From Roseicyclus sp. (lineage in GTDB: Bacteria; Pseudomonadota; Alphaproteobacteria; Rhodobacterales; Rhodobacteraceae), in contig JAGYLB010000069.1 in the NCBI GenBank assembly GCA_018401055.1, positions 1 to 28,396 of the forward strand: a DNA stretch of 28,396 bases. Reading direction: 5' to 3'. Below the pieces are notes generated by a model. That model was not told where the DNA came from. It saw only the letters and a program-made list of their open reading frames with translations, and did no database searches. This document shows, in pieces, positions 8,950-22,284 of this stretch (position 1 is its first letter; the number at the start of each line of letters is the position of its first letter). Position numbers and translations under genes: made by a program.

Positions 8950-10850
8950 CGCAGCCAGACCCGCGCATAGGGCGGCAGCGGCACCTTGCCGTTGCCGTCG
9001 CCCACATGTGCGCCCGACAGCACGTCGAACAAGGCCGTGGCGCCTTGCTGCTCCACCCAGTCGCGCGGCAGGACCTTCCATTCCTCCGAGAAGTTGAAGA
9101 TGCACAGCAAGGGCCCAGTCGGCGCGCGTCGGGCGAAGGCGAAGAGGCTGCGGTTGTAGGTGTCGAGGATTTCGGTCGGGTTGCGGCCGTGGATCTCGGG
9201 CGTGGCGGCGCGGCGGGCCATGATCTGGCGCAGGCCTGCGTGCAGGCGGCCCGGCACCGACCCGGGCTCGGCCTGCGCTTGCGCCACGCGGTCCCAGTCC
9301 ATGACCGGGCGGTGCAGCCAGCGGCTGTCATGGGCATGCTCGGGCACCGCATGGTAGCTGTAATCGTTCAGCATCCCCAATTCGTCGCCCATGTAGATCA
9401 GCGGGATGCCCCCGAAGCTGGCGATCAGGGCATGGCCCATCAGCACCCGGTCGATGGCCCGATCGAGCGCAACGGGATCACCGGCCGCCAGCGCCCGCTC
9501 CACCCCGGCCAGCGAGGCGCAGCTGCCGCTGATGCGCTTGTCGCCGGTCACGGGGTCGTGCTGGAACAGCTCGCCGCGCGAAAAACTGCCGGGAAAAACG
9601 CCCTCGTAGAAATCCGACAGGAAGGCGCGGTGCGCGGGCCCCGACAGGCCAACGGCGGCGGCATCCTCATCGGTCACGGCCCAGCCGATATCGTCGTGGC
9701 AGCGCAGGTAATTGGAATAGGTCGCGTTGTTGAGCACCGGCGGGAAATGCGTGCCCATCACATGGGTCATCATTCGCGTGTCGCGCGCGGCCAAGGCCGA
9801 CCAGACCTGAACCATCAAGGAATTGTGGTAGGCAAGATTGCCCTCTTTCCCGTCATGCTCGCCGCGGCCCAGATAGGGCAGCATTTCGGCCGGGCCGACG
9901 ATGGCCTCCTCCAAATGGATGAGCGCGGGGGCCACGATCCGGGTGACGGCACGAAGCGCCTGCAAGATCATGTGGCATTCAGGCTCTGACTGGCAGCGGG
10001 TGCCCATCCGTTTCCACAAGAATGCCACCGCGTCCAGCCGCAGCACCTCGACGCCGCGATTGGCGAGGAACAACATCACCTCGACCATCTCGAGAAAGAC
10101 CTGCGGATTGGCCCAGTTCAGGTCCCACTGGTGTTCATTGAAGGAGGTCCAGACCCAGCGGCCCATGTCGTCGTAAAAGGTGAAATTGCCCGGCGCATGG
10201 GCCGGGAACACCTCGTGCGCGGTCAGCTCGAAGGCTTGCGGCACGATGTCGTCGGGGAATGTGATGTAATAGTCCAGATAGGTCGGATCGCCCTTGCGCG
10301 CGGCCTGCGCCCAGGCGTGCTCCTTGGCAGTGTGGTTCAGGACCATGTCGATGCAGACGCTCATCCCGCGGGCACGAGCAGCGGCGACGGTTTCCTCGAA
10401 CTCGGCCATGGTGCCCAGCGCGGGGTTGATCGCGCGGTAGTCCTGCACCGAATAGCCGCCGTCATTGTCGCCGTCGCGCGGCTTGAGGCAGGGCATGAAA
10501 TGGATGTAGGTCACGCCCAGATCGGCCAGATAGTCGAGCTTGGCTCGCACCGCCGTCAGGTCGCCGGCGAAGCGGTCGATGTAGAAGACATAGCCCACCA
10601 TGCCGGGGCGCTGGAACCAGTCGGGTTCCAGATCACGCCGCAGATCCAGCCTTTTCAACGCCGCCGGCCGGTCCGCCCAGGCGCGGCGCATCGCACCCTC
10701 CAGACCGGCACGGAACCGGGCGAAATCGGGGTGCGCGCCATAAAGACGCTCAAGCATCGGCCAGAGGTCGCCGTGGCTGCGCTGGTGGCGCAGCTCGTAC
10801 AGGTCGGCATCGCAAACGGAGGCGGGAACGGATTCGCGGGTCTTTGTCAT
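8946..10850 (-). CDS. Amylosucrase (GH13)
   Basis: Sucrose:glucan glucosyltransferase that builds alpha-1,4-glucan from sucrose and releases fructose. The 634-residue length is close to the 636-residue Neisseria polysaccharea enzyme. The N-terminal helical domain (about 1-85) leads into the GH13 barrel: GYVFYIDRFAGDL, then CIDMVLNHTAKEH, nucleophile Asp273 in RLDAVAFLWKRMG, acid/base Glu315 in HLEEAIVGP, and the third carboxylate in RCHDDIGWA. The 42-residue gap between nucleophile and acid/base equals that of the Neisseria enzyme. The ATG at 10850 is preferred to the TTG at 10862, although neither has a clear ribosome site. It is divergent from glgP across a spacer with two LacI-type palindromes. 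The product can feed the adjacent glycogen enzymes. Confidence 0.92.
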   Translation of the reverse strand: MTKTRESVPASVCDADLYELRHQRSHGDLWPMLERLYGAHPDFARFRAGLEGAMRRAWADRPAALKRLDLRRDLEPDWFQRPGMVGYVFYIDRFAGDLTAVRAKLDYLADLGVTYIHFMPCLKPRDGDNDGGYSVQDYRAINPALGTMAEFEETVAAARARGMSVCIDMVLNHTAKEHAWAQAARKGDPTYLDYYITFPDDIVPQAFELTAHEVFPAHAPGNFTFYDDMGRWVWTSFNEHQWDLNWANPQVFLEMVEVMLFLANRGVEVLRLDAVAFLWKRMGTRCQSEPECHMILQALRAVTRIVAPALIHLEEAIVGPAEMLPYLGRGEHDGKEGNLAYHNSLMVQVWSALAARDTRMMTHVMGTHFPPVLNNATYSNYLRCHDDIGWAVTDEDAAAVGLSGPAHRAFLSDFYEGVFPGSFSRGELFQHDPVTGDKRISGSCASLAGVERALAAGDPVALDRAIDRVLMGHALIASFGGIPLIYMGDELGMLNDYSYHAVPEHAHDSRWLHRPVMDWDRVAQAQAEPGSVPGRLHAGLRQIMARRAATPEIHGRNPTEILDTYNRSLFAFARRAPTGPLLCIFNFSEEWKVLPRDWVEQQGATALFDVLSGAHVGDGNGKVPLPPYARVWLR

Positions 10851-10940
10851 GGCGGCCAGCAAAATCGCGCCCGCCCGCGCGATGCAAGGGTCTTGACGCA
10901 GGTCGCGCGGCGTCGGACACAGATCTGGACAAAAATCTCC

Positions 10941-10950
10941 AAAGCGCTTT
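10941..10950. promoter_or_regulatory. LacI-family-type operator 1
   Basis: A perfect palindrome AAAGCGCTTT with the central GCGC pair typical of LacI/GalR-family operators, located between the divergent amylosucrase and glgP genes. The surrounding bases (a T-rich stretch at 10951-10962) could form the glgP promoter, so binding here would repress. No lacI-family gene is in the window. Confidence 0.55.
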
Positions 10951-10972
10951 CAAATTTTTCTTCACTGGCGTA

Positions 10973-10984
10973 GTTAGCGCTAAC
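10973..10984. promoter_or_regulatory. LacI-family-type operator 2
   Basis: A perfect 12-bp palindrome GTTAGCGCTAAC, 25 bases upstream of the glgP start and centred about 33 bases from operator 1. The same AGCGCT core in both suggests one regulator, probably sensing a sugar or sugar phosphate (inference). Confidence 0.55.
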
Positions 10985-11008
10985 GCCAAGTGCCACCGAG
11001 GCAGGATA

Positions 11009-13408
<2,400 letters not shown>

Positions 13409-13433
13409 CCTGTGATGGGCGTGCTGTAGCGTC

Positions 13434-15645
13434 ATGGGCATGGCGACCGGACACGACAGCGCGTTGACCGATCACCTCAGCCCGGAGGTCGCAGAGGCCA
13501 TCCGCGGGGGCACCCACGACAATCTCTTTGCCGTTCTGGGCCCGCATCTGCTGGGCGGCCAGCGGGTGGTCATTGCCTTCGATCCCGGCGCGGTGGCAAT
13601 ATCGGCCCAGAGCGATGGCAAGACCTTCGACCTCGATCCCGTGGGGGGCGGCGGCGGTCTGTTCGCAGGGGGCGTTCCGGGCGATGCGCCATACACCCTG
13701 CACGGCACTGGTCCCGGTGGCGCGACGTGGGCCATGGAAGACCCCTACCGCTTCGCCCCGGTGTTGGGCGAGATCGACGAATACCTGATCGGTGAAGGGA
13801 CGCATCACGCGCTTTGGCGGGTGCTGGGCGCGCATGTCCGCGAGCATCAGGGCGTGCACGGTACCCATTTCGCGGTCTGGGCGCCCGATGCGGCGCGCGT
13901 GGCAGTGGTGGGCGATTTCAACGGCTGGGACGGGCGGCGGCATGTGCTGCGGCGGCGTGGCGCGACCGGCGTATGGGAGATTTTTCTGCCCGGCGTGGGC
14001 GAAGGCGCGGCCTACAAATACCAGATCACCGGCGCGGATGGCGTTGTCTTGCCGCTCAAGGCCGACCCGTTGGGCTTTGGCTCACAGCATCCGCCCGAAA
14101 ACGCCTCGGTCGTGCGCGACATCACCGGATATGGCTGGCGCGATGGCTCTTGGATGGCGACACGCGCGGGCGCCAATGCCCGCACCGCCCCGATCTCGAT
14201 CTACGAGGTGCATCTGGGATCGTGGCGGCGCAAGGCCGACAATCGCCGCATCAGCTACAAGGAGGCCGCCGAGGAACTGGTGGGCTATGCCGTCGAGATG
14301 GGCTTCACCCATCTGGAACTGCTGCCGGTCAGCGAATACCCCTTTGATGGCTCATGGGGCTATCAGCCCGTGGGCCTTTACGCCCCCACCGTCCGCCACG
14401 GCCCCCCGCATGAATTCCGCGATCTGGTCGATGCCGCGCATCTGGCGGGGCTGGGGGTGATCCTTGACTGGGTGCCGGGGCATTTCCCGTCGGACGCGCA
14501 TGGGCTGGCGCGGTTCGACGGCACGGCGCTGTACGAACATGCCGACCCCAAGGAAGGGTTCCACCGCGACTGGAACACGCTGATCTACAATTACGGGCGG
14601 CGCGAGGTGAAGAATTACCTTGTCGCCAACGCGCTCTATTGGCTGGAAGAATACCACATCGACGGGCTGCGCGTGGATGCTGTGGCCTCCATGCTCTACC
14701 GCGATTATTCGCGGGCCGATGGCGAATGGGTGCCCAACAAGGACGGCGGCAACGAGAATTACGAGGCGATCGAATTCCTGCGCGCGATGAATGTCGCGGC
14801 CTATGGCGCCCATCCCGGCATCCTGACGGTGGCCGAGGAAAGCACATCCTTTCCCAAGGTGTCCGCCCCGGTCCACGAGGGGGGGCTTGGCTTTGGCTTC
14901 AAGTGGAACATGGGCTGGATGAACGACACGCTGCGCTACATGGCCGAGGATCCGGTGAACCGGAAATACCACCATGGCAAGGTGACCTTCGGCCTGCATT
15001 ACGCGTTTTCAGAGAATTTCGTGCTGCCGATCAGCCATGACGAGGTCGTCCATGGCAAAGGGTCGATGTACACGCGGATGCCCGGCGATCATCCGACCAA
15101 GCTGGCGAACCTGCGCGCCTATTACGGCTTCATGTGGGGCCATCCGGGCAAGAAACTGCTCTTCATGGGGCAGGAATTCGGGCAGGTTCTTGAATGGAAC
15201 CATGATACGGAAATCGGCTGGCACCATCTGGACGATCCCGGCCACAAGGGCTTGCAACGTCTGGTGCGCGATCTCAACACGCTCTACCGCGCGACCCCTG
15301 CCCTGCATGTCAAGGATGCGGAGCCGAACGGGTTCGACTGGCTGATCGGCGGCGATGCCGACCAATCGGTCATCGCTTGGGTCCGGCGATGGGGCAGCGA
15401 GCGACAAGCCGGTGGTGATGCTGACGAATTTCACCCCCGTCGAACGCCCCTTCTACCGGATCGGCCTTCCTCATGCCGGGGCATGGCGCGAGGCGCTGAA
15501 CACTGATGCGGGTCTTTATGGCGGTGGCAATCGCGGCAACATGGGCCGCATCGTGGCGGGCGATACCCGCAGCCACGGCCAGCCCGCCAGCGCAGAGGTC
15601 TATCTGCCGCCGCTCTCCACGCTGTTCTTGATACCAGACGACTGA
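13434..15645 (+). pseudogene. glgB: 1,4-alpha-glucan branching enzyme, one frameshift near the 3' end
   Basis: GH13 branching enzyme that makes alpha-1,6 branches. It has an N-terminal carbohydrate-binding segment, a GlgB N-domain (HFAVWAPDAARVAVVGDFNGW), and a barrel with nucleophile Asp415 (GLRVDAVASMLY), acid/base Glu468 (TVAEEST) and Asp536 (SHDEVVHGKGS). These spacings equal those of E. coli GlgB. The first frame ends early at 15506 with an unrelated tail after VRRW. The genuine C-terminal domain (SDKPVVMLTNFTPVERPFYR onward to LPPLSTLFLIPDD) continues one base later and ends at 15645. Removing one G from the GGGG at 15391-15394 restores a 736-residue protein. Either this is a sequencing error and the gene works, or the C-terminal beta domain is lost. 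Confidence 0.9.
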
Positions 15646-15690
15646 AACCGCGCCGCGGGAGGGTGGCGCACCCAAGGGAGGACGACACCA

Positions 15691-16956
15691 ATGGCTGGAC
15701 CATCCCAAAGACTTGTCGCCCGTTCGATGGCCTTCGTGCTGGCGGGCGGGCGCGGCAGCCGCCTGATGCAACTGACCGACAAGCGCGCCAAACCCGCCGT
15801 CTATTTCGGCGGCAAGACGCGGATCATCGACTTTGCCCTGTCCAACGCGCTGAATTCCGGCATCCGCAAGATGGCGATCGCCACGCAATACAAGGCGCAT
15901 TCCCTGATCCGCCATTGCCAGCGCGGCTGGAACTTCTTCCGGGCCGAACGCAACGAATACCTCGACATCCTGCCCGCGTCGCAGCGCGTGGACGAAGTGC
16001 ATTGGTATCAGGGCACGGCCGATGCGGTGTTCCAGAATATCGACATCGTCGACAGCTATGACGTGGATTACGTGGTGATCCTTGCAGGCGACCACATCTA
16101 CAAGATGGATTACGAGGTGATGCTGCGCCAACACGTCGACACCGGGGCGGATGTCACCATCGGCTGCCTGACCGTGCCGCGATCCGAGGCTTCGGCCTTT
16201 GGCGTCATGGCGATCGACGCCCATGACAGGATCACCTCTTTCCTTGAAAAGCCCAAGGACCCGCCCGGAACGCCCGACAATCCCGATATCACGCTGGCCT
16301 CGATGGGCATCTATGTCTTCTCATGGCCCTTCTTGCGCGATCTTCTGACCCGCGACGCCGATGATCCAAATTCCAGCCGCGATTTCGGCGGCGACCTGAT
16401 CCCGCAGATCGTGGCAGGGGGCAAGGCGATGGCCCACCGGTTCGAGGCGTCCTGCGTCCGCACCACGCCGGAGGCACCCGCCTATTGGCGCGACGTGGGC
16501 ACGGTCGACGCCTATTGGAAGGCCAACATCGATCTGACGAGCTTTGTGCCGGAACTGGACCTGTGGGACACCAACTGGCCGATCTGGACCTATTCGGAAT
16601 CGGTGCCGCCTGCGAAATTCATCCATGACGAGGCCGACAGGCGCGGCAGCGCGATTTCGTCGATGGTCTCGGGCGGCTGCATCATCTCGGGGACGGAAGT
16701 GCGGGAATCGCTGCTGTTCACGCGCGTCTACACCAATTCCTACTCGCAGCTTCTGCGTGCCGTGGTTTTGCCCGACGTGGTGGTGGAACGCCACGCGCGG
16801 CTGAAAAACGTGGTGATCGACCGCGGCGTTGTCATCCCCCGCGGGCTGGTGGTGGGCGAAGACCCGGAAGAGGACGCGCGCTGGTTCCACGTCAGCCCCG
16901 GCGGCGTGACGCTGATCACGCAAGAGATGATCGACAGGCGGGCTGCGGCGCTATGA
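15691..16956 (+). CDS. glgC: Glucose-1-phosphate adenylyltransferase (ADP-glucose pyrophosphorylase)
   Basis: Committed step of glycogen synthesis: ATP plus glucose-1-phosphate to ADP-glucose. The 421-residue protein has the nucleotide-binding start [20 protein letters not shown] (17-36), [22 protein letters not shown], and the FLEKP sugar-phosphate motif, then a C-terminal left-handed beta-helix that usually binds the allosteric effector. The start ATG has GGGAGGA eight bases upstream. The frame is intact. Its TGA overlaps the glgA ATG (ATGA at 16953-16956), so the two genes are translationally coupled. Confidence 0.96.
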   Translation: MAGPSQRLVARSMAFVLAGGRGSRLMQLTDKRAKPAVYFGGKTRIIDFALSNALNSGIRKMAIATQYKAHSLIRHCQRGWNFFRAERNEYLDILPASQRVDEVHWYQGTADAVFQNIDIVDSYDVDYVVILAGDHIYKMDYEVMLRQHVDTGADVTIGCLTVPRSEASAFGVMAIDAHDRITSFLEKPKDPPGTPDNPDITLASMGIYVFSWPFLRDLLTRDADDPNSSRDFGGDLIPQIVAGGKAMAHRFEASCVRTTPEAPAYWRDVGTVDAYWKANIDLTSFVPELDLWDTNWPIWTYSESVPPAKFIHDEADRRGSAISSMVSGGCIISGTEVRESLLFTRVYTNSYSQLLRAVVLPDVVVERHARLKNVVIDRGVVIPRGLVVGEDPEEDARWFHVSPGGVTLITQEMIDRRAAAL

Positions 16957-18369
16957 TAAAGGTGCTCTCCGTCACCTCCGAATGTGCCCCGCTGGTGAAA
17001 ACCGGCGGGCTGGCGGATGTGGCGGGGGCGCTTCCCGGCGCGCTCGCCCCCTTGGGGGTGCAGATGCGGACCCTGCTTCCGGGCTATCCGGCGGTGATGG
17101 CTGCGATGGGCAAGGCCAAGGGCAAGGTACTGCTGGAGGATGGCGACCTTTTCGGCGGCGCGGCCCGTGTCATCGCGGCAAAGGTGGCAAAACTCGACCT
17201 GCTACTTCTCGATGCGCCGCACCTGTTCCAACGCGACGGCGGGCCTTACAGCGACGCGGGCGGGCGCGATCAGTCCGACAATCCGGAACGTTTTGCGGCA
17301 CTATCCTGGGTCGGGGCGGAGATTGCAGGCGGGGCGATCAAGGGCTGGCGGCCCGATATCCTGCACGGCCATGACTGGCAGGCGGGCCTTGCGCCCTGGT
17401 ATCTGCGCGAGCGTCACGCGCAGGCCGGTGTCGGATCGGTCATCACGATCCACAACATCGCCTTTCAAGGCAAGGCAGCGCCCGGCAAGCTGGCCGCCCT
17501 GCGGCTTTCACAGTCCGACATGACGCAAGACGGCTTGGAGTTCTGGGGCGATATCAGTGCGCTCAAGGCCGGTCTTGTCGCAGCCGACCGCATCACCACC
17601 GTCAGCCCGACCTATGCCGGCGAATTGCTGACGCCGGAGTTCGGCATGGGGATGGACGGGCTGCTCAGCGCACGCGCAAGCGTTCTGTCCGGCATCCTCA
17701 ACGGCGTCGATCTGGACGCATGGGCGCCCCCCTACAAGACGCCTGCCGGCAAGAAACGCTACAAGACCGCGCTGCGCGACGCGATGGGCCTGCCGGATGC
17801 GCCGGGGCCGCTTTGCGTCGTCGTCTCGCGGCTGACGCATCAAAAGGGGCTCGACCTGCTGCTGGCGGCCCTGCCCCGCTTGCTGGACCGGGGCGGGCAA
17901 CTGGCGCTTCTGGGCTCGGGCGAGGCGGGGCTGGAACAGGCCTTTCTGGCTGCAGCCAATCACCCCCATGTCGCCGTGCGCCTTGGCTATGACGAGGCCT
18001 TGGCGCGTCTGTTGATCGAAGGCGGCGACGCGATCCTTGTGCCGTCCCGGTTCGAGCCTTGCGGGCTGACGCAGATGTATGGCCTGCGCTTTGGCACCGT
18101 GCCGCTGGTGGCCTATACCGGCGGGCTGGTCGATACCGTGATCGACGCGACGCCTGCCGGATTGCGCGCGGGCGTGGCCACCGGCCTCCAGTTCCACCCG
18201 GCCAGCGCCGATGCCCTGTCACGCGCGCTCGACCGGCTCTGCGACCTTTACGCGACCCCGGATCTGTGGCTTGGGATGCAGCGAAACGCGATGCGCCACC
18301 CCGTCGGCTGGGACCAATCGGCGGCGGAGTATCTGGCGCTTTATCAGGGGCCTGATCCGTCAGGAGTGA
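16953..18369 (+). CDS. glgA: Glycogen synthase (ADP-glucose dependent), stop displaced by a one-base insertion
   Basis: GT5 glycogen synthase that adds glucose from ADP-glucose to the growing chain. The ADP-glucose-binding KTGG motif is at residues 16-19. [18 protein letters not shown] and the C-terminal [15 protein letters not shown] (with the catalytic glutamate) are all present. As written, the frame does not stop but runs on into glgX, producing a 1071-residue reading frame. Deleting one G from the GGGG at 18347-18350 gives the ending LYQGLIRQE and a TGA at 18367-18369, two bases before the glgX ATG. That is a normal glgA end and a 471-residue protein. The apparent fusion is therefore probably an artefact or a recent mutation rather than a designed enzyme. 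Confidence 0.93.
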
Positions 18370-18371
18370 CC

Positions 18372-20444
18372 ATGCCACACCCGATCACAGCAGGCCGCCC
18401 CGCGCCGCTGGGCGCGACATTCGATGGCGAAGGGGTGAATTTCGCCGTCTTTTCCGCCCATGCCACCCGCATGGTGCTGTGCCTGTTCACCGAGGACGGG
18501 CGCGAGACGGCACGACTCGACCTGCCGGAACGCAACGGCGATGTCTGGCACGGCCATATCGCGGGCCTGCGCCCCGGCCAGCGCTACGGTTACCGCGCGC
18601 ATGGCCCCTATGCACCGCAAGACGGCCACCGGTTCAACCCCAACAAGCTGCTGGTCGACCCCTATGCGCGCCAACTGACCGGCCACCCGGTCTGGCATGA
18701 CGCGCTTTATGGCTACGATCCCGCCAAGGGGCCTGACAGCTTTTCCACGCTCGACAGCGCGCCCTACATGCCACGCTCGGTGGTGATCGATCCGGCCTTT
18801 TCATGGGGCAACGACCGCCCACCCGGAACGCCCATCGAGGACAGCGTGATCTACGAGGCGCATGTGAAGGGCCTGACCCGCCAGCATCCGGGCGCCCGAC
18901 CTGCGGGCAAGTTCCTTGGCCTGGCCTCGAACCCGGTTCTGGACCATCTGACCGGTCTTGGCGTGACGGCGGTGGAGCTTTTGCCGATCCATGCCTTCGT
19001 CGATGACAAGTTCCTGCACGACAAGGGGCTGACGAATTACTGGGGTTACCAGACGCTCGGCTTCTTCGCGCCCGATCCGCGCTACCTGACGGGCGGCGAT
19101 ATCGCGGAGTTCCAGCAGATGGTCGCGCGCCTGCATGGCGCGGGGATCGAGGTGATCCTCGATGTCGTCTACAACCACACCTGCGAGGGCGACGAGAACG
19201 GCCCGACCCTGTCCTTCCGGGGGCTCGACAACGCCAGCTACTACCGGCTGGCCCCGGACCGGCGGCATTACATCAACGACACCGGCACCGGGAACACGGT
19301 CAATGTCGATCACCCGATGGTGCTCAGGATGATCATGGATTCGTTGCGCTACTGGGTCGAGATGGGCCATGTCGACGGCTTCCGCTTCGACCTGTGCGCA
19401 ACCTTGGGCCGCACGCCCACGGGCTTTGACCCGGGCGCAAGCTTCTTCGATGCGGTGCGCCAAGACCCAGTGCTCAGCCAAGTGAAACTGATCGCCGAGC
19501 CTTGGGATATCGGGCCGGGCGGCTACCAGCTGGGCGCCTTTCCACCCCCTTTCCTCGAATGGAACGACCGCTTCCGCGACACCGTGCGCCAGTTCTGGCG
19601 CGGCGATCCGGGGCTGGTGCCCCGGTTGGCCGACCGGATCACCGGATCGGCCCGGCAATTCGACCATTCCGGGCGGCCCGCGACGGCCTCGGTCAACATG
19701 CTGACGGCCCATGACGGCTTCACCCTGACCGATGTGGTCAGCTACAATGACCGTCACAACGAAGCCAATGGCGAGGCGGGCCGCGACGGCCATTCCGCCA
19801 ATTGGTCCGACAACATGGGGGTCGAGGGGCCGACGGCGGATGCCGCGATCCTTGCCGCCCGCGACCGGCGCAAGCGCGCGATGCTGGCCACGCTGATGCT
19901 GTCGCAAGGCACGCCGATGCTGCTGGCCGGCGACGAGATCGGCAATTCGCAATCGGGCAACAACAACGCCTATGCGCAGGACAACGAGATCGGCTGGATC
20001 GACTGGACCGCCCCGACGCGGACCTTCTGGCGTTCACCGCGTCGCTCATCGCTTTCCGCCGTGCTCATCCCATCTTGCGGCAAAAGCGGTTCTTGCATGC
20101 GCGCGAACGGGCGGTCGACGGCTGCCGGACCTGTTTTGGTGGCGCGAGGATGGGCAGGAAATGACTGATGCCGATTGGGCCGACCAAACCCGCCGCATCT
20201 TGTGCGTGGAAAAACGCATGGCGGCGGGCACCCGCGCTAGCGCCGCCGAGGCGGGCGCGATCTGTTGGTGTTCAACGCAGGGCCCGACAGCGAGGTTGCG
20301 CTGCCCCCCGCGCCCGTCGGCAAGGTTTGGGTAAGGCGCATCGACACCTCGGCCACGCATGCCGCCGTCGAGGCCCCCGTAGAGGGGCTGCTGCCCTGCC
20401 CAACCGAAACGGTGCAGGCGCTGGTGCTGGAGCCCGTGACATGA
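18372..20444 (+). pseudogene. glgX: Glycogen debranching enzyme GlgX, three frameshifts in the 3' end
   Basis: GH13 isoamylase-type debranching enzyme that removes alpha-1,6 branches from phosphorylase-limited glycogen. The N-terminal CBM48 domain (LGATFDGEGVNFAVFSAHAT) and the barrel are intact to about 20010: DVVYNHT, nucleophile in GFRFDLCATLGR, acid/base in LIAEPWDIG, third carboxylate in TAHDGFTL. Beyond that, similarity moves frame three times: at the CCCC 20011-20014 (to LLAFTASLIAFRRAHPILRQ), near 20120 (to LPDLFWWREDGQEMTDADW) and near 20257 (to DLLVFNAGPDSEVALPPAP). It ends at TGA 20442-20444, overlapping the malQ ATG. Each step is explained by one missing base. Restored length is about 691 residues. 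GGAG lies 5 bases before the ATG. Confidence 0.88.
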
Positions 20445-22284
20445 CCGATGCCATTGCAGGTCTCGCTGGCGCACTTGGCATCTTGCCGCGCTACACCGAC
20501 CAGATGGGCGGCATCCGCGAGACCGGACGCGACACCGCGCTGGCGTTGATGGCGGCGATGGGGATGATGGTCTCGACCGAGGCCGAGGCCGAGGACCGGC
20601 TGGCCGCGCGACAGGCAGATGCGGCAAGGCGTGTCCTGCCCCGGTTCGTGATCTTGACACCGGATACAGGCTTTCGTCTGCCCGCCGATCCCGGCGCATG
20701 GGTCATTGCGCTGGAGGACGGGCCTGAGATCGAAGGGCACGGCCCCGATCTGCCGCCCCTGCCACTCGGTCGCCACGTCCTGAGGGCAGCGGGTGAGGAG
20801 ACCACGCTTCTGACCGCCTCCCTCACACCTGCCGCTGCCCCCGCGCGGCTGGGGGGTGACGGCACCGCTTTGGGGCCTGCGCCCACCCGAACGCGCGGGC
20901 TTTGGCGATTACGACGACCTCAGGCGCACGGGCCTGTCGCTGGCGCGGGCAGGCGCGGGATTTCTGGGCATCAACCCGATCCACGCCTGTTTCCCGACCG
21001 AGGCCGGTTGGGCCAGCCCGCATCGCCCAGCCACCGGCGGCGGCTGAACCCGCTGCACATCGCCACCGGCGAAAGGTGCAGGCGACCGCCGGTCGATTAC
21101 CCAGCCGAGATCCCCACCAAGCGCGCGGCCCTCCGCGCGGCCTATGACGCTTTCGCGGGCGACATGGATTTCGACGCCTTTTGCGTGGCAGAAGGTGCCG
21201 CGCTGACGCTTTTTGCCGCCCATCAGGCGCTGTCCGAGCGTCACGGCGCGCTCTGGACCGACTGGCCCTGCGCCCCTGCGCGATCCCGCGCGGGTCCGTT
21301 GAGCCAGGCCGCCCGGCGCGATCCGCCTATCGCCAGTGGCCAAGCATGGCGCATCGCCAGTTGACCGAAACCCAAGCCGCGCTGACGGCTGCGGGGATGC
21401 GCCATGGCCTCTATCTTGACCTTGCCGTGGTACTCACGACCCAGGCTGGCAGGCAGGCCGACAGGCATTGGTTCGCGCAAGGCGTCTCGCTGGGTGCGCC
21501 GCCCGATCCCTTCGCACCCGATGGCCAAAGGTGGAGCCTCGCGCCGCTCAACCCCGATGCGCTGATCGCAGGGCATTTCGCCCTTCTGGCGCAAACGCTA
21601 CGCCAGCAATTGCGCTATTCCCGGCTGCTCAGGATCGACCATATCCTCGGCTTTGACCGCGCCTATTGGGTGCCCGACCAACCCGGCCTGCCCGGCGCCT
21701 ATGTGGCGATGCCGCGCGCGGCCATGCTCGCCGTCATAAAGATCGAGGCCGCGCGGGCGGGCGCAACCGTGATCGGCGAGGATCTGGGCAATATCCCTGA
21801 CGGCCTTCAGGGCGCGCTGGCCGAGGCCGGTATCCTGGGCTGTCGCCTGATGCAGTTCGAACGCGATACACCCCCTGAGACCTACCCCGCCCCCACGCTT
21901 GCGGCTTTCGGCACCCACGATCTGCCGACGCTGGCCGGCTGGGCCGATGGTGCCGACATCCGCGCGCGCCATGCCATCGGGCGGATCGGCGATGACACGC
22001 TGCACCACGGCCTTGCAGGGCGGGCGGATGACGTGCGCGCCTGTGCCGCCATGGCGGGGGGCAGCGATGCAGGCGCGATGCACAGGGCGCTCGCCCGCGC
22101 GGGGTCGGCGTTGGTGGCGGTCCAGATCGAGGATGTGCTGGAGATGCGCGATCAGACCAACCTGCCCGGCACCACCTGCGAATACCCCAACTGGCGGCGA
22201 AAGCTGCCGGGGCCAAGCGACGCGCTGGGTGACGACCCGCGCCTGACCGCCGTGGCCGAAACGATGGCTGCTGCGGGGCGTTAA
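20441..22284 (+). pseudogene. malQ: 4-alpha-glucanotransferase (amylomaltase), several frameshifts
   Basis: GH77 enzyme that disproportionates maltodextrins. The ATG at 20441 overlaps the glgX stop (ATGA). Similarity starts in one frame (LAGALGILPRYTDQMG), shifts at the six-G run 20851-20856 to GFGDYDDLRRTGLSLARAG and GINPIHACFPTEAGWASP, shifts back near 21026-21028 to SHRRRLNPLHIATG, and changes frame again between about 21263 and 21330. From there one frame is open to TAA 22284 and carries all three catalytic carboxylates: RIDHILGF, GEDLGNIP and THDLPTLAGW. At least three or four indels are needed. The codon-level sequence is otherwise well conserved, so loss is recent or the sequence is wrong here. 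The stop shares TTAA with the convergent permease gene. Confidence 0.85.

Noticed and set aside
16953..20168. A genuine bifunctional GlgA-GlgX fusion enzyme
   Set aside because: Removing one G restores a normal glgA end, and glgX keeps its own ribosome site and ATG, so a one-base insertion explains it better.
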